Below are positions 21,956-33,705 of a DNA stretch of 64,000 nt, piece by piece. Within the stretch, counting starts at the first letter, position 1; each line of letters opens with the position of its first letter. The position numbers and the translations under genes are program-made. The notes beneath the pieces are model-generated. The model saw only the letters and a list, made by a program, of their open reading frames with translations, did no database searches and had not been told where the DNA came from. Source of the stretch: Cryptomeria japonica (Eukaryota > Streptophyta > Pinopsida > Cupressales > Cupressaceae); NCBI RefSeq assembly GCF_030272615.1, contig NC_081411.1, positions 181,124,977 to 181,188,976 on the forward strand. The letters are read 5' to 3'.

Positions 21956-24900
21956 ATGATGAAGAGGGAAGGTCCTAAGTTCAACAGAAATAACTTTCAA
22001 ATATGGAAGGAAAGAATGAAGATATACATTAAAAGCATGGGTGCTCAACGCTAGAACTATGTTGAGAATACTTATGTTGTTCCTACCGGTACTCTCACCG
22101 ATGATCAAAGAAGAGAAATTCAGGAGAATGGGCAAGTGATGGAAGCTCTTATCAGTAGTCTATCTAATATTGAGTTTATAGATGTTCAAGATAAAGACAA
22201 TCCAAAAGATGTATGGGATAGTCTGGAGTCTATCTATGGCGGTGATGAGCATGTGAAACAAGCTAGGGAAGAGAGCCTTAGGGGAAAGTTTGAAGACATG
22301 CAGATGGTTGAAGGAGAGACCATTCAATAGTATGGGATAGGGATTAAAACTATCGTTGGAGACATCAAGAGTGCAGGAGGAAAAATAGACAATCCCACCA
22401 TTGTGAGCAAAGTTTTGAGAACCTTATTACTGGTCTATGCAATAAGGGTTGCCGCTATTTAGGAGTTGAGATCTATTGACAAGACAAAGGTATCCCTTGA
22501 CTCCATTATTTCTAAGTTGACCACATATGAGATAAAAATTTATGATGGTAGTGTTCAGATGACTGATTTAGCCTTTAAAGCATCTACTGCACTATCTAGA
22601 AAGAGAAAAGAAGCTAGTACTAGCTGTGAACCTGGACAAAGAAGAGATATGGATGATGAGGAGATCCTGATGGAATTTGAAGCTCTTTTGGCCAAGAGAC
22701 TTCCTAAGGGAACTGGAAAATACAGAGGTAAGCTCCCTTTGAAATGATTTTCTTGCAATAGGATAGGACACATTGCTGTCAACTATCCCAATAGTGATAA
22801 TAAGGACAAACAGGAGAAGTTCAAAAAGTTCAAAGGAGGAAATAGGAGAAACTGTCTTGTTGCAGTTGATGAAGGTGTCACTGATGATGAATTAGAAGAT
22901 GAAGAAAGTGAAGACATAGTGTTTGTAGCCATCAAGGAAGAAGTATCAGATAAGAAGGCTCTTGTCTCCTACTTTGATAATTCTAATGAGTGGATTATTG
23001 ACAACGGTTGTTCTCACCACATGACTGGTGACTGGAGAAAGTTTCTGTCTCTAGAAGAGTATGATGGAGGTGTAGTCTGATTCGACAATGATGAACCTTG
23101 TATGGTAAAAGGCAAAGGGTCCATCTCTTTAAATGGAAAAAGTAGTGCTGATAATTTGTATTGGGTAGAACGTCTCAAGCATAACCTTTTGAGTGTTGCT
23201 CGGCTGAATGATAAAGGGCTCACTCTAGAATTCAAAGATAGAGTATGCAAAATCAAAGGAAAAAATGGTGAACTAATGGCCACTGGTATGCAGACCAAAG
23301 GTAACCTATTTCAGTTAAATACAAATATCAGTCAATGTCTAATGGCTAAGTTTGATGATAGTTGGATATGGCGTAGGAGACTCTACCATGTTAAGTTTGA
23401 TAACATTGTGAAGGTTAGTAAGATCAAGGTAGTTAAAGGATTGCTTATGATGAACAAACCAGAGAATCCTTTGTGCGGAGAATGCCAACTAGGGAAAATG
23501 TCTTCGTCAACCTTCAAAGGTAAATCTTTCAGAGCAGATAATTTACTTGATCTTGTGCATACTGATTTGTGTGGCCCTATGAAAACTAGGAGTGTTCAAC
23601 AAGATAGGTACTTTATGATTCTTACTGATGATTGCTCAAGAATGATGTGGGTCACATTCTTGAAAGATAAATCTGAAGCTTTTGGAAAGTTCAAAGCCTT
23701 CAGAGCACTAGTTGAAAAGGAAAGCGGTAAAAGGATCAAATGCCTTAGAACCAATCAAGGAGGTGAGTTCACTTCTAGAGAATTCAATAAGTATTGTGAA
23801 GAAAATGGTATCAAGAGACAACTGTCTACCCCTTGGACTCCACAATAGAATGGCCTAGCAGAAAGAAATAACCGGACTATAGTTGAAGCAACCAGAACAA
23901 TGCTGATTCAAGGGAAGGTTGCTCACACTTTTTGGAGAGAAGCAGTGAACATTGCAGTCTACACTATGAACTGGGTACTCATCAAGAAAGGTAAGGATAA
24001 AACTCCTTATGAGTATTGGACTGATAAAACTCCAGTAGTTAGCTACTTTAGAGTGTTTGGTAGCAAGTGTTATATCAAGAGGAGTGAGCACCAGAACAAG
24101 TTTGATGCAAAATGTGATGAGGGAATATTCCTAGGGTATTCCACCAAGAGAAAAGCTCTCAAGTATTTTAACAATAGAACTCAGAGAATTATTGAAAGTA
24201 TTAATGTTAGAATTGATGAAACCTCTGAGAAACCTGAGGAAACCGACAGAGAGAAAGCGATAGATGAACCAAATGTAACCTTCTGGGAACCGGTTGCAAA
24301 ACAACCAAGTACCAGTAACAATACTCCTACACTGCTAGATGTTGATGCTGAAGAAGATGAGGATGAAGAAGAAAAGCAAGAGGAATCTGTTAAGATCATT
24401 CCTAGGTATGTAAAGCTATGTCATGATCCAAAGCAGATCATAGGAGATAAGGATGCAGGAATTCTTACAAGAAGAAAGGTCAAAGAAAATTCTTGCTTGA
24501 TTTCTAAATTTGAGCCTAAAACATTTAAAGAGGCACATAAAGATGAAGACTGGATTAAGGCTATGGAAGAGGAACTTGACCAGATAGAAAAGAATGGTAC
24601 ATGGTCTTTGGTACCCAGACCAGAGCATAAAAATGTTATTGGCACCAAATGGGTTTTTAGAAACAAACTAAATGAAGATGGCACAATGGTAAGAAACAAA
24701 ACAAGATTGGTATGTAAGGGATATGCTCAAGAAGAAGGAGAAGACTATGGAGAAACCTTTTCTCTAGTAGCTACATTTGAAGGAGTTCGAATGCTTCTTG
24801 CATATGCAACCTTCAAGGGATTCAAAGTGTATCAGTTGGATGTGAAATTTGCATTCTTGAATGGAATACTTGAAGAGGAAGTATATATAGAGCAACCAGA

Positions 24901-26047
24901 TGGGTTTGCCCTATCAGAAGACAGTGATATGGTGTGTAGGCTACATAAAGCCTTGTATGGATTAAAGAAAGCACCTAGAGCATGGTATGAACATTCACAT
25001 TCACATCTTGTGAAGATTGGATTTGAAAGAACAAGTGAAGATAGCAATATCTATCTGAAGTCAGAAGGAGATTAGATTCTAATCTGTGAAGTGTTCGTTG
25101 ATGACATAATTTTTGATGGAGATGACAAGATGAGTCATGCATTTGCAAATGAGATGAAGAAGGAATTTGAAATGTCACTAATTGGAGAGATTAAGTTCTT
25201 CATTGGACTACAGATTCAACAAATGAAAGATGGTATCTTTATTACTTAGTCTAAGTATGTCAAAGAGGTGTTGAAGACCTTTGGCATGGAAGACAACAAA
25301 CCGGTTGGTACACCGATGGTGACCAGTTGTAAATTGTCAAAAGAAGATGACTTAACATTGGTGAATAAGAAGGAATATCGTTCAATGATTGGTAAGTTGA
25401 ACTATGTAGTACACAACAAACCGGACATTGCACTTGCAGTGGGCATTACTGCACATTTCCAGAAAAGTCCAAGACAATCCCACTTGGTAGCAGTCAAGAA
25501 AATTCTTAGATATCTGAAGGGAACTATACACTATGGATTGTGGTATCCATATAGGAATGATTTCAATCTCAAAGTGTTTACAGATGCTGATTGGGCTGGT
25601 AATGTGGACAACTGGAAGAGCACAACCAGTGGTGCATTCTTTCTTGGTGGTAGACTAGTCTCATGGATGAGTAAGAAGCAGAGTTGTATCTCTCAGTCTA
25701 CAGCAGAAGCAGAGTATGTTGTAGCATTTATGAACTACACTCACACAATTTGGATGAAGCATGTATTAAGTGGTTTCAAAGTCCTTGTATCTGAACCGGT
25801 GAGTATATTTTGTGACAACACAAGTGCAATTAATATTTCAAAAAATCTGGTATTGCATGCTAGAACCAAGAACTTAGAGCTCAAGTATCATTTCTTGAGG
25901 GAGAAATTTCAGAACAAAGAGGTTGTATTGGAACATGTTTCCAGTAAGGAGTAGTTAGCAAACATATTCACCAAGCCTCTATCGAAGGCTACATTTATCT
26001 ATCTAAGAGGTGAATTAGGGGTGCTGCCCCTTCAACAGGTGAACTAA
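21956..26047 (+). pseudogene. Copia C gag-pol polyprotein
   Basis: One frame of about 1360 codons from ATG 21956 (MMKREGPKFNRNNFQIWKER) to TAA 26045. Order: gag; zinc knuckle near 22745, where the first Cys codon is TGA; protease with DNG in place of DSG (about 23002); integrase; RT with FVDDIIF near 25093; RNase H with FTDADWAG near 25580, ending LSKATFIYLRGELG. In integrase the first catalytic Asp (LVHTDLCGP) and the Glu (NGLAERNN) are present, but the second Asp is Asn (LRTNQGGEF). About nine premature stops and no frameshift: most are TAG where CAG is expected. It once produced capsid, protease, integrase and RT/RNase H; it is dead now. Confidence 0.9.
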
Positions 26048-26294
26048 AGGTATGTGCTCCACATCAGTTAGGTATTGCATTGTCAAATCTTTTTAGGATT
26101 GGTGTGTTGAAGGCTACTCCTCAGAGGGAGCAGCATAGTGGAACAAGGATGTTTGTGCCTCCACTTTGGCATTGTTGTCAAAGGGGGAGAAGATGAGAAG
26201 TGGAAAAGATATCTACAGTATTGGCTACACATAATATGGAAGAGATTGGGAGAAGATGTGAAGTAAAGAGATATCTTTGTATATTGCCATCAAT
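26048..26294 (+). other. Copia C 3' untranslated region
   Basis: Non-coding between the polyprotein stop and the PPT. It contains a second PPT-like string (caaagggggagaagat at about 26179-26194), as is common in copia elements. Confidence 0.6.
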
Positions 26295-26309
26295 GCCAAA
26301 GGGGGAGAT
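26295..26309 (+). promoter_or_regulatory. Polypurine tract of copia C
   Basis: gccaaagggggagat directly before the 3' LTR; identical to that of copia A. Confidence 0.85.
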
Positions 26310-27807
26310 TGTTGGCATATGTGCAAAGTTTGATGACATGATGATATTGTATGTTGTCATTGATGTCAATAAGCTGAAGAATGAACTAGTACATTGAAGA
26401 AAGCAACCAACAAGTGAACTGGTATAGTGGTATGAAGTCAACCGGTATGATGATGTGAACTGATATATGCGAAATGGTGAATTGGTATGTTGGAATGTGA
26501 ACCGGTATTGGGGATTCATTTGATATGACTATAAGTTGGTAGTCTCAGCTTCAGGGTTTCCAGTTCATGCATTTCAAATCTATGTGATTTGACTGACAAC
26601 ATCCTATGATGGGTTAGCATTGAAATGAAGATCTGATTGTGTTTCCACGTTAGCCTTTTGTGCATGAAGAGTTTCCTTGAGGATCTTGCATGAAGAAGAT
26701 TGATCCTATCTACCTGAGGAATGTGTGAAGTCTCTGTAAACAGTGGAGAACGTGTGATGGGTTATCAGCTCCTAGAAGCGATGAAGAACGAGCGATGGAG
26801 AACATCTTGAGATTTGTTCAGGATTATTTTACTCTATGCAATGCGTTTGAATGGTCAGGATTGGACCGACTATATAGATAACCTAAATATTTGGGGTTTA
26901 GGGTTTATGCTACCGACCTATCTATTTCCTATAAGGTTGATGATGATTCACATTTTTAGGTTGTTGGAAAATGTTATGTGTGTATCCAAGTGAAGAGATA
27001 CTTGATTCTTGCCAGACCAGAGAAGTGAATAGAAATCTACAGAGTGTGATTGCAGAAGTAAAGGAACTAAAATGGATCTATCTTGGCATTGAGTGTTGTT
27101 ATTAGATCAGTGTATTACCTATTGAATTCTAACCATTTCAGCAGTTGGAAAATCCCTTTACCAAGTAGCTTTAACAGGCTCTTTGTAAATCCTTTAACGG
27201 GGTGACTCAAAATAATTGAGTTCTTAAAATCCTCTGACAAGGTAACCTTAACAAGTTTTTAACCTCTAATCGATTATTTAGTCATCCCTTAACTGGGTGA
27301 TCCCTAGCAGGAACGGTTCCTAGCAGAACCTGTTGTAAAGTCCTTAACCGAACAAGGCTCCTAACAGAGTGGACTTCAGAAGAGTTCAAGAACAACTTAT
27401 GGGTATTCATCCCCACCGTGGTTTTTCCCAATTGGGTTTCCACGTGAAAACAAATTAGTGTGTCATGTGTGATGCTTTTTCATGTGATGATTAGTGTTTT
27501 TTGTTAAGTGGTAATGCATGTTGATCTAGTGGTCATTATATTTATGATGATGTATTGCTTGTGTATGCATATGGGTGAAATAGAAATGAGATATTAGGTG
27601 TGGTGAAGATCTTAGTGTTTCCGGTTTATGTCTTTCACAGTCATAGTGTGTTTTATCGGTAGTGCCCTTTTTTAGATCTGTGATACTATTTACTAGCTAG
27701 TATAGTCTTTGTAGTTCAAGTGGTTGTTAGGGAAAGGTTTCTATCTATACTGGTTCACCCCCCCTCTCAGTATCTATTGAGTATTTATTGTTCATCATTA
27801 TTCATCA
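26310..27807 (+). repeat. Copia C 3' LTR
   Basis: 1498 bp, same ends as the 5' LTR (tgttggcatatgtgc ... attattcatca). Confidence 0.95.
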
Positions 27808-27812
27808 TGAAG
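27808..27812. repeat. TSD tgaag of copia C, right
   Basis: Identical to 20383-20387. Confidence 0.95.
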
Positions 27813-28144
27813 TTATTGTAGAGTTCATTGGTAAGTTTATCATTGTTTATCTTTATGACATTTTGATTTTTAGCAAGTCAAAGGAGGAGCACATCAAATA
27901 CTTCAATCAAGTTTTGAGGAAGATACATCAAGAAAAGTTGATGGTCAACTTGGATAAATGTGAGTTTTTTAAAAATGAATTGGTGTATCTTGGTTTTGTA
28001 GTTTCTCAAGGTTGTTTGAAAATGGATCCATCAAAATTGGAAGCAATAGTGAATTGGCCAACTCCTAAGGTAGTAGGAGATGTAAGAAGTTTCCATGGTT
28101 TGGCTTCTTTCTATAGGAAGTTCATGTGTGTGCACCTATCTTGA
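27812..28144 (+). pseudogene. Chromovirus D reverse transcriptase, C-terminal part
   Basis: Continues the RT after copia C: FIGKFIIVYLYDILIFSKSK, where the YxDD box reads YLYD (first catalytic Asp changed to Tyr), then CEFFKNELVYLGFVVSQG and WPTPKVVGDVRSFHGLASFY. A frameshift near 28130 ends this frame; RNase H continues in another frame. Confidence 0.9.
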
Positions 28145-30064
28145 ACACCATCCAAGGTGGGATAAAATATCAGTTTAAGTGGACTAGTGCAGTAAACAAG
28201 GGGTTTGAGTTGCTGAAACAAAAGGTAGCATAACTCCCATACCTTAGGCTCCTTGATTTCAATCACCTCTTCACTGTGGAGTGTGATGCTAGCAAGTTGG
28301 CTATATGGGTCATTTTTAGTCAAGAAGGTCACCCGGTTGCATTCTTCTCTGAGAAGCTCAATGAAGGAAAACAAAAGTATTATACTTATGTTCAAGAGTT
28401 GTACGCCATGATGCAAGCACTCAAGAAGTGGTAGCATTATCTGTTACCTAAAGAGTTCATAGTCTACACTGACAATCATGCACTTAGTTTTTTGAATGGG
28501 CAGGAGAAATTGAACCAAAGACACCTCAAGTGGATTGAGTATTTGTAGGCCTGCACCTTTTTCATCAACCACAAGCAAGGAGTCACCAATAAGGTAGCAA
28601 ATGCTTTAAGTTGAAGGGTTCTCATCATTCAAGAGGTGCAGCTACAAAGTATGGGGTTAAGTGACCTCAAAGATCTCTACCAAGGTGACAAAGATTTTGG
28701 TGAAACATATGATGTTTTCTCAAAGTTTGTTTATGCTTGTCATGTTTCCTATTCTGATTTTATGTTGCAGGAAGGGTTATTGTTTAGAGGACACCTAATT
28801 TTCATACCACGATTCTCCATGAGAGACAACATTATTAAGGAGAAGCATCAAGGCAGCCTAACTGTAAATTTTGGTCTTGACAAGACCTTAGAGTAGGTTG
28901 GCAGGTTCTACCATTGGCTTATACTACAGTCAGATGTTAGGAAATTTGTGGAGCAATGTGCTATTTGTTAGAGGGCTAAGGGTACCTCTAGCAATGCAGG
29001 GTTATATGATCCTCTTGCCATACCAACAAGGCCATGGGAGTGTGTGAGTATGGACTTTGACCTTGGTTTGCCTAGAACTCTAAGAGGATATGATAGTGTC
29101 TATGTCATAGTGGATAGATTCAGCAAGATGGCACATGTTGTGCCTTGAAAATTCACTAATGATACCTCCTACATAGAAGGGTTGTTCTACAAAAAGATTG
29201 TCAAGATCCATGGTTTGCCTCTCAGCATTGTGAGTGATAGAGATATAAAATTTGTGAGCCACTTTTGGCGAACCTTGTGGAAGAAACTTGGTACCAACCT
29301 TTCTTTTTCATCTACATACCATCCACAATTTGATAGTCAAACTAAAGTAGTTAATAGATCCCTGGGTAATTTGTTGAGATGTCTCACCAAACAACATGGT
29401 CAAGCTTGGGATGTAGTATTGGGACAAGAAGAGTATACCTACAATGACTCTAACAATAGGAGCACAGGCCTGAGTCCATTTGAGATTGTATATGGATTTC
29501 ATCCAAGGGTTATCTTAGATTTGAGGGATCTCAGATCCATGGACCATAGGAGTGCCCAAGGTGAAAACTTTACAGAGAATATGAAGGAGTTACATGAATA
29601 ATTCAAGAAAACATTGCACCAGAACAATGAGAAATACAAGATATAAGAAAACAAAACAAGGAGATAAGTACACTACAAGGTAGGTGATCTAGTTATGGCC
29701 TATCTAAGAAAGAAGAGACTCCCTAAGGGGCAGTCTAGCAAACTATGCATGAAGAAGATTGGACCTCTTAAGATTGTGCATAAGTATGGCAACAATGCCT
29801 ATGAGGTGGAACTACCACCAAACTTGGGTATATCACCAATATTTAATGTACTTGATTTTATTCAGTATAAAGGAACTCAGTCAACTACAAACCAAGAAGA
29901 TCCTACTGCTATTGAAGATGTAGATTGGGTACAAGACCTACCTCCAAGCCAGCCAGTGACATTGGATTGCATTCTAGATTCCAAGATTGTCAAAAAGAAT
30001 AGAAAAGGAGTCTATAGAGACTACCTAAATCTGAAGCTACATGGATGTCAGAAGTGGATATATT
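28145..30064 (+). pseudogene. Chromovirus D RNase H, integrase and chromodomain
   Basis: RNase H: LFTVECDASKLA, ELYAMMQALKKW, VYTDNHALSF (catalytic D, E, D kept). Integrase: zinc-binding region with one His replaced by Asn (HQGSLTVNFGLDK) and CAIC intact; core with [20 protein letters not shown], and YHPQFDSQTKVVNRSL, where the catalytic Glu, 36 residues after the second Asp, is Lys. Then KVGDLVMAYLRKKRLPKG and LGISPIFNVLDFIQYKG. A chromodomain follows (LDCILDSKIVKKNRKGVYRD), which in this family targets histone marks at integration. Stops at 28432, 28546, 28612, 28894, 28969, 29146 and others, mostly TAG. Confidence 0.9.
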
Positions 30065-30879
30065 GAAGCATGGAACCACTGTGAAAGCCCTATCCACTCA
30101 AAGGACTTGAGTCTTTCCTACCTCGGGAATATGGTGCAGGGGCACTTAACAATTTATTTGAGTTTGTTTCCAGGATGTTGGAATCATGTTCTTAGTTTTT
30201 TCATAGGGCCAAGAGGCCACTGAGTGTGTGCTCAAATGATTATAAGGGCCCTAAGAGTCTCTGTTTGGCCAATGTTGGCATGTGAGCTCTTAAGGGTGCC
30301 AAGTAGAGCATTTGCTAGGATAAGTTGGTTTTGGCTTAATGTAGGTTGGTTTGTGTTAGTTTGAGGTTGTTGAGGTCATATGAGTCACTTGTAAGTGACC
30401 AAGCTTGGAGTTGAGAAAAGTTGCTCAACCAAGACAAAAATTGTAAAAGTTGCAAAAGTTGCTCATAGTAACTTTGCAATATTTTCACTAAACCTTGTAC
30501 ACCAATGACTAGTTAGTTGTCACAATTAGTTGTGAGGATGTGTAAGTACTCCAAGGTGAGCATTAGGCTTGGAGAGGCTGAAGAGAATCGGTTGTTGAAG
30601 ATTTGAGGCAAATAGACAAGTTTGGTTTCTCCATTTGGTGTGTTCTTCTGAGTTATTACCTGTTCTTTGCTAGTTTGTACAGTTTGTACAGGTTGATAAT
30701 TCCCAAATGGGGAAATGGATTTCTAGACTGGTGTCTTACCTTCATTTTTCTTTTGGTTTGAAGACTTTAAGTGTTTTAGTTTGTAAGTTATCTACATTTT
30801 GTTGTAGGCGGGTGCAAAAGTCCTAAAAACTGGGGTCTTGAGAGAACAATGGGTCCAACCTAACATTCCATGGTGGATA

Positions 30880-31750
30880 TGTTGGCATTCTACACTCAAA
30901 TGAGAATAGTTGATGTTGTCATTGATGGCAACCAATTGGTAATATGGTTCATAGGTTACACTAGCAACACAGACATCATCTACCAACACCGATAGGCACA
31001 ACAAAGTTTATTCTCACCGGCATCCATTCTACACCGACATAAGATCTTACCAACACTCTGAGCCGACATGGAAAATATATTGTTTTGTATTGTAATTATA
31101 TTGTATAGCTGACATGATGTATTGTAAAGACTCATATATGTATGAGATCTTATAGGTCATTTTGTAAGTAAGAAGTATTGTATGTAATTAGGTAATGCAA
31201 GTTATATGTGATAGCGAATGTGTATATGCATTTTGATGTAATAATCTTATGAGGCAATAAGAGAAGAGAATAGAAAAGAAAGGGTTATGGTAGAGGTATT
31301 TGATAGAGCTTAAACTGGTACTAAATCCAGCATTGCAGATGTTATTTTGAGTAGTACATTGTCATTGTATTTAATCATCCAATTTTGTAGTCAGTGTGAC
31401 TCCTTTTTGTGATTGAGCAGTGAGCTCTAGGTTGTTGGCCTTCTGCATGTGTAGGACCCTATTGTATAAGTAAAATTTATTCATATTGGCCAATGAGTAA
31501 ATATTGTGGGTCACAAATCCCATCGAGGTTTTTCCCCTATCGAGTTTCCTCGCCAAAAATATATGTGTTATGGTGTGCATTGATGGTTATATTGTTATTT
31601 CTCTTTATTTCTTTATTGCTTGTTTACTGGTACATTAATTTGGGTTATAAGGTTGCAAATAAGTTTAAATGTTTTTTTTACTGGTTAGACACCAATTCAC
31701 ACCCCACCCCCCCCCTCTCAATGTCTTTGGGATAGATCAAGTATCTAACA
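30880..31750 (+). mobile_element. Solo copia-type LTR
   Basis: 871 bp, from tgttggcattctacac to gatcaagtatctaaca, inserted in the D 3' LTR between tggtggata and the continuation at 31756. Flanks ggata (30875-30879) and agata (31751-31755) form a TSD with one mismatch. No internal region remains. A C-tract at about 31700-31716 precedes the end, as in other LTRs here (ccccccctctcag type). Confidence 0.8.
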
Positions 31751-31856
31751 AGATACCACTCTAAAACCTTGTGTAATGTTAGGTTTAAATGTCTTTGGGA
31801 TAGATCAAGTATCTAACAAGATACCACTCTAAAACCTTGTGTAATGTTAGGTTTAA
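31721..31856 (+). repeat. 68-bp tandem duplication across solo LTR end
   Basis: 31721-31788 and 31789-31856 are identical by eye, beginning atgtctttgggatagatcaa. The unit includes the last 30 bp of the solo LTR plus flanking D LTR, so it arose after the solo LTR inserted. Confidence 0.9.
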
Positions 31857-32695
31857 ATTTATTTTATGTTGTCTTTTTGGTTTTGAGACAGGGGAATCTA
31901 AACGAGAGATTTGCCACCATACCCTAGGCTTGGCATGTTGAGTTGGCAAGAATAGGGTAACATGCCCTAATTGGGCGAATCTAGTGGATGGAGGTGTAGG
32001 ATGGTTGAATTGAAATTCCTTATGGAAGAATCGACCTAAAAATAACATCATTTCACTCAGGCAATAGGACTAGTGAAGGTGTTTGAGTAAATCCCTACTT
32101 TTAGGCCCAGGAGGGGGCAATTAGGCCTAGTTAGCCCTATAAGGGTTAGACATGTTAGCGACAGAACCCACCTCTAGTTTTGAGGTATTATATGTAACCC
32201 CAAGAAGGGTATCTGGAATAGAAATGTGTTCATAGGGCTGTTAAGGAATATTGATAGATAATCACAGAATACCTCACTGACAGGGCTACTAGAATTAGGT
32301 CTTCTATTAGGCCTAAAAGTGTAGTTTTCTTATGAAGCTTGGGATTGGTATATACCAAAGCCCTTGGAAGAGGAGTAGGGTTGGGAAACCATAAAAATTA
32401 ATCCATCCTTGTGTGAATAATGTGGGGAATGAAGATCGTGTAGTAGAGGGGTTGAACTCTTAGGTTGAGTGTGAAAGGGAGCTAGCAAACAAGGTATTCT
32501 AAGCAAGAGTATGGAACTCACAAAACAAAAGTGCTTATTCTAGTCTAAGGACCTTGGGAAGGTCAGAGAGGGTAAGTCCTATAGACCATTTGAGGGTGTG
32601 AAGGTTTAGAACCATTGGATGGTTCTTGGAGGACCTTGAGTAGATTCATTGGCAAAACACCACATAAAAGGTTGAGTTCAATTATCTCTACATCA

Positions 32696-32700
32696 CATGT
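32696..32700. repeat. TSD catgt of chromovirus D, right
   Basis: Identical to 16439-16443. Confidence 0.85.
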
Positions 32701-32748
32701 GCAACTTAAGGAATTTACCAATAAGTAAATCAGATTGAGAGTTTATAA

Positions 32749-33705
32749 TGTCCCCTTTTCAAATTAGGATTTAATAACAAACAATAATAATAAAATTCTA
32801 AATATAAAAGAATAAAATTAAACATAACCATAACTAAAATTTAGTTAAATTTAATGAATGGTCAAAAGGAATAAGATGAATAGTTGTGTCTCCCTCAAAC
32901 ATGAGATATAAAAGGGAGAAGAGAACTTCATTGTACAGGGGAGAAATTTGGGAATGAGAAGTACAAAACTTATTTAATTAAGAAATGTAGATCTAGCTAT
33001 GAAAGGTTATGTCCTTTTCAATGGGAAAAAATAATGATGAGTTGCACTCTTTTAAATGGTGTTAATTATGAAAGGATGTCTCTCTTGCCAAAGGGCATAC
33101 ATGATGAAGAGGTGTGACATCTCCCTCACATTGAATGATATAAAGCAAATCAATAAGTGCGATCACCATTTATCAGATCAAATCAGTACCATTATTAAGT
33201 TATAGGAATTGGCAGCCTCCTAGTAGGGGACAATAGAATGGTATTAGAGCATGACCCTTCCATCCTACATGGTACAAAGATAAATTAGGAGAAACACTTT
33301 TCTATATGTATAGATATCATTGATTTTATCAAACATATCAACAATGGCAAAAAGTGCATTGCATAATTTATCAGCACACTTGGAAGAGCAATTGGAGCAA
33401 GTAGCAAATTGGAAGATCATCATCAACATATTTACTAAAGACTATATCAAAGACAACCATTTTTTATTCTGTACCCTTTGAGTAAAAGGAAGAGTATAAA
33501 GATATATTAAATTCACTTAGTATTAATTTATAATGATTAATTTTAAAGATCATTGAAGAAATGACTAAAGTTCATTCAAGGAGAAATCAATGGAATAAGT
33601 GGAATAACCAAGCATTCAAATAAAAAAGAGTACAAACCTAGAACTATTTATACATGTTGATTATTATTATTGTTTATTATTAAATCCTAATTTGAAAAGG
33701 GGACA
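32749..33705. mobile_element. Element with 45-bp terminal inverted repeats
   Basis: The left end tgtccccttttcaaattagg... and right end ...cctaatttgaaaaggggaca are reverse complements over 45 bp with one mismatch (32749-32793 and 33661-33705). Inside, a second ggggaca at 33226-33232 is followed after six bases by tggtattagagc (33239-33250), an LTR-retrotransposon-type PBS, and by a 45-codon frame at 33344 (MAKSALHNLSAHLEEQLEQV). So it may be a MITE-like DNA element, or an LTR-type element (484-bp LTR 32749-33232) with an inverted LTR end on the right. I see no clear TSD. Confidence 0.55.

Larger units (their letters stand above)
20388..27807 (+). mobile_element. Full-length Ty1/copia element C, nested in chromovirus D
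   Basis: 7420 bp, LTRs 1497 and 1498 bp, perfect TSD tgaag (20383-20387 and 27808-27812), Met-type PBS, a single polyprotein frame and a PPT. The best-preserved element in the window. Removing it rejoins the D reverse transcriptase frame exactly. Confidence 0.95.
16444..32695 (+). mobile_element. Ty3/gypsy chromovirus D with nested copia C and solo LTR
   Basis: Outer boundaries are LTR starts tgatgcaggggcac (16444) and tggtgcaggggcac (30132), LTR ends ctcgacatca (18073) and ctctacatca (32695), and a perfect 5-bp TSD catgt (16439-16443 and 32696-32700). It has a Met-type PBS, gag with zinc knuckle, protease, RT, RNase H, integrase and a C-terminal chromodomain, so it is a chromovirus. Without inserts it would be about 7.9 kb. 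It landed 44 bp beyond the end of copia A. Confidence 0.9.
30132..32695 (+). repeat. Chromovirus D 3' LTR, interrupted by solo LTR
   Basis: 2564 bp, of which 871 bp is the solo LTR, 5 bp its TSD and 68 bp a tandem duplication, leaving about 1620 bp comparable to the 5' LTR. Confidence 0.9.

Noticed and set aside
24181..25178. Minus-strand Ser/Leu-rich open frames
   Set aside because: Exact antisense shadows of the copia C pol frame, with no motif of their own.
33239..33250. tggtattagagc taken alone as proof of an LTR retrotransposon
   Set aside because: Twelve bases can occur by chance and the outer ends form an inverted repeat; kept only as one of two readings.
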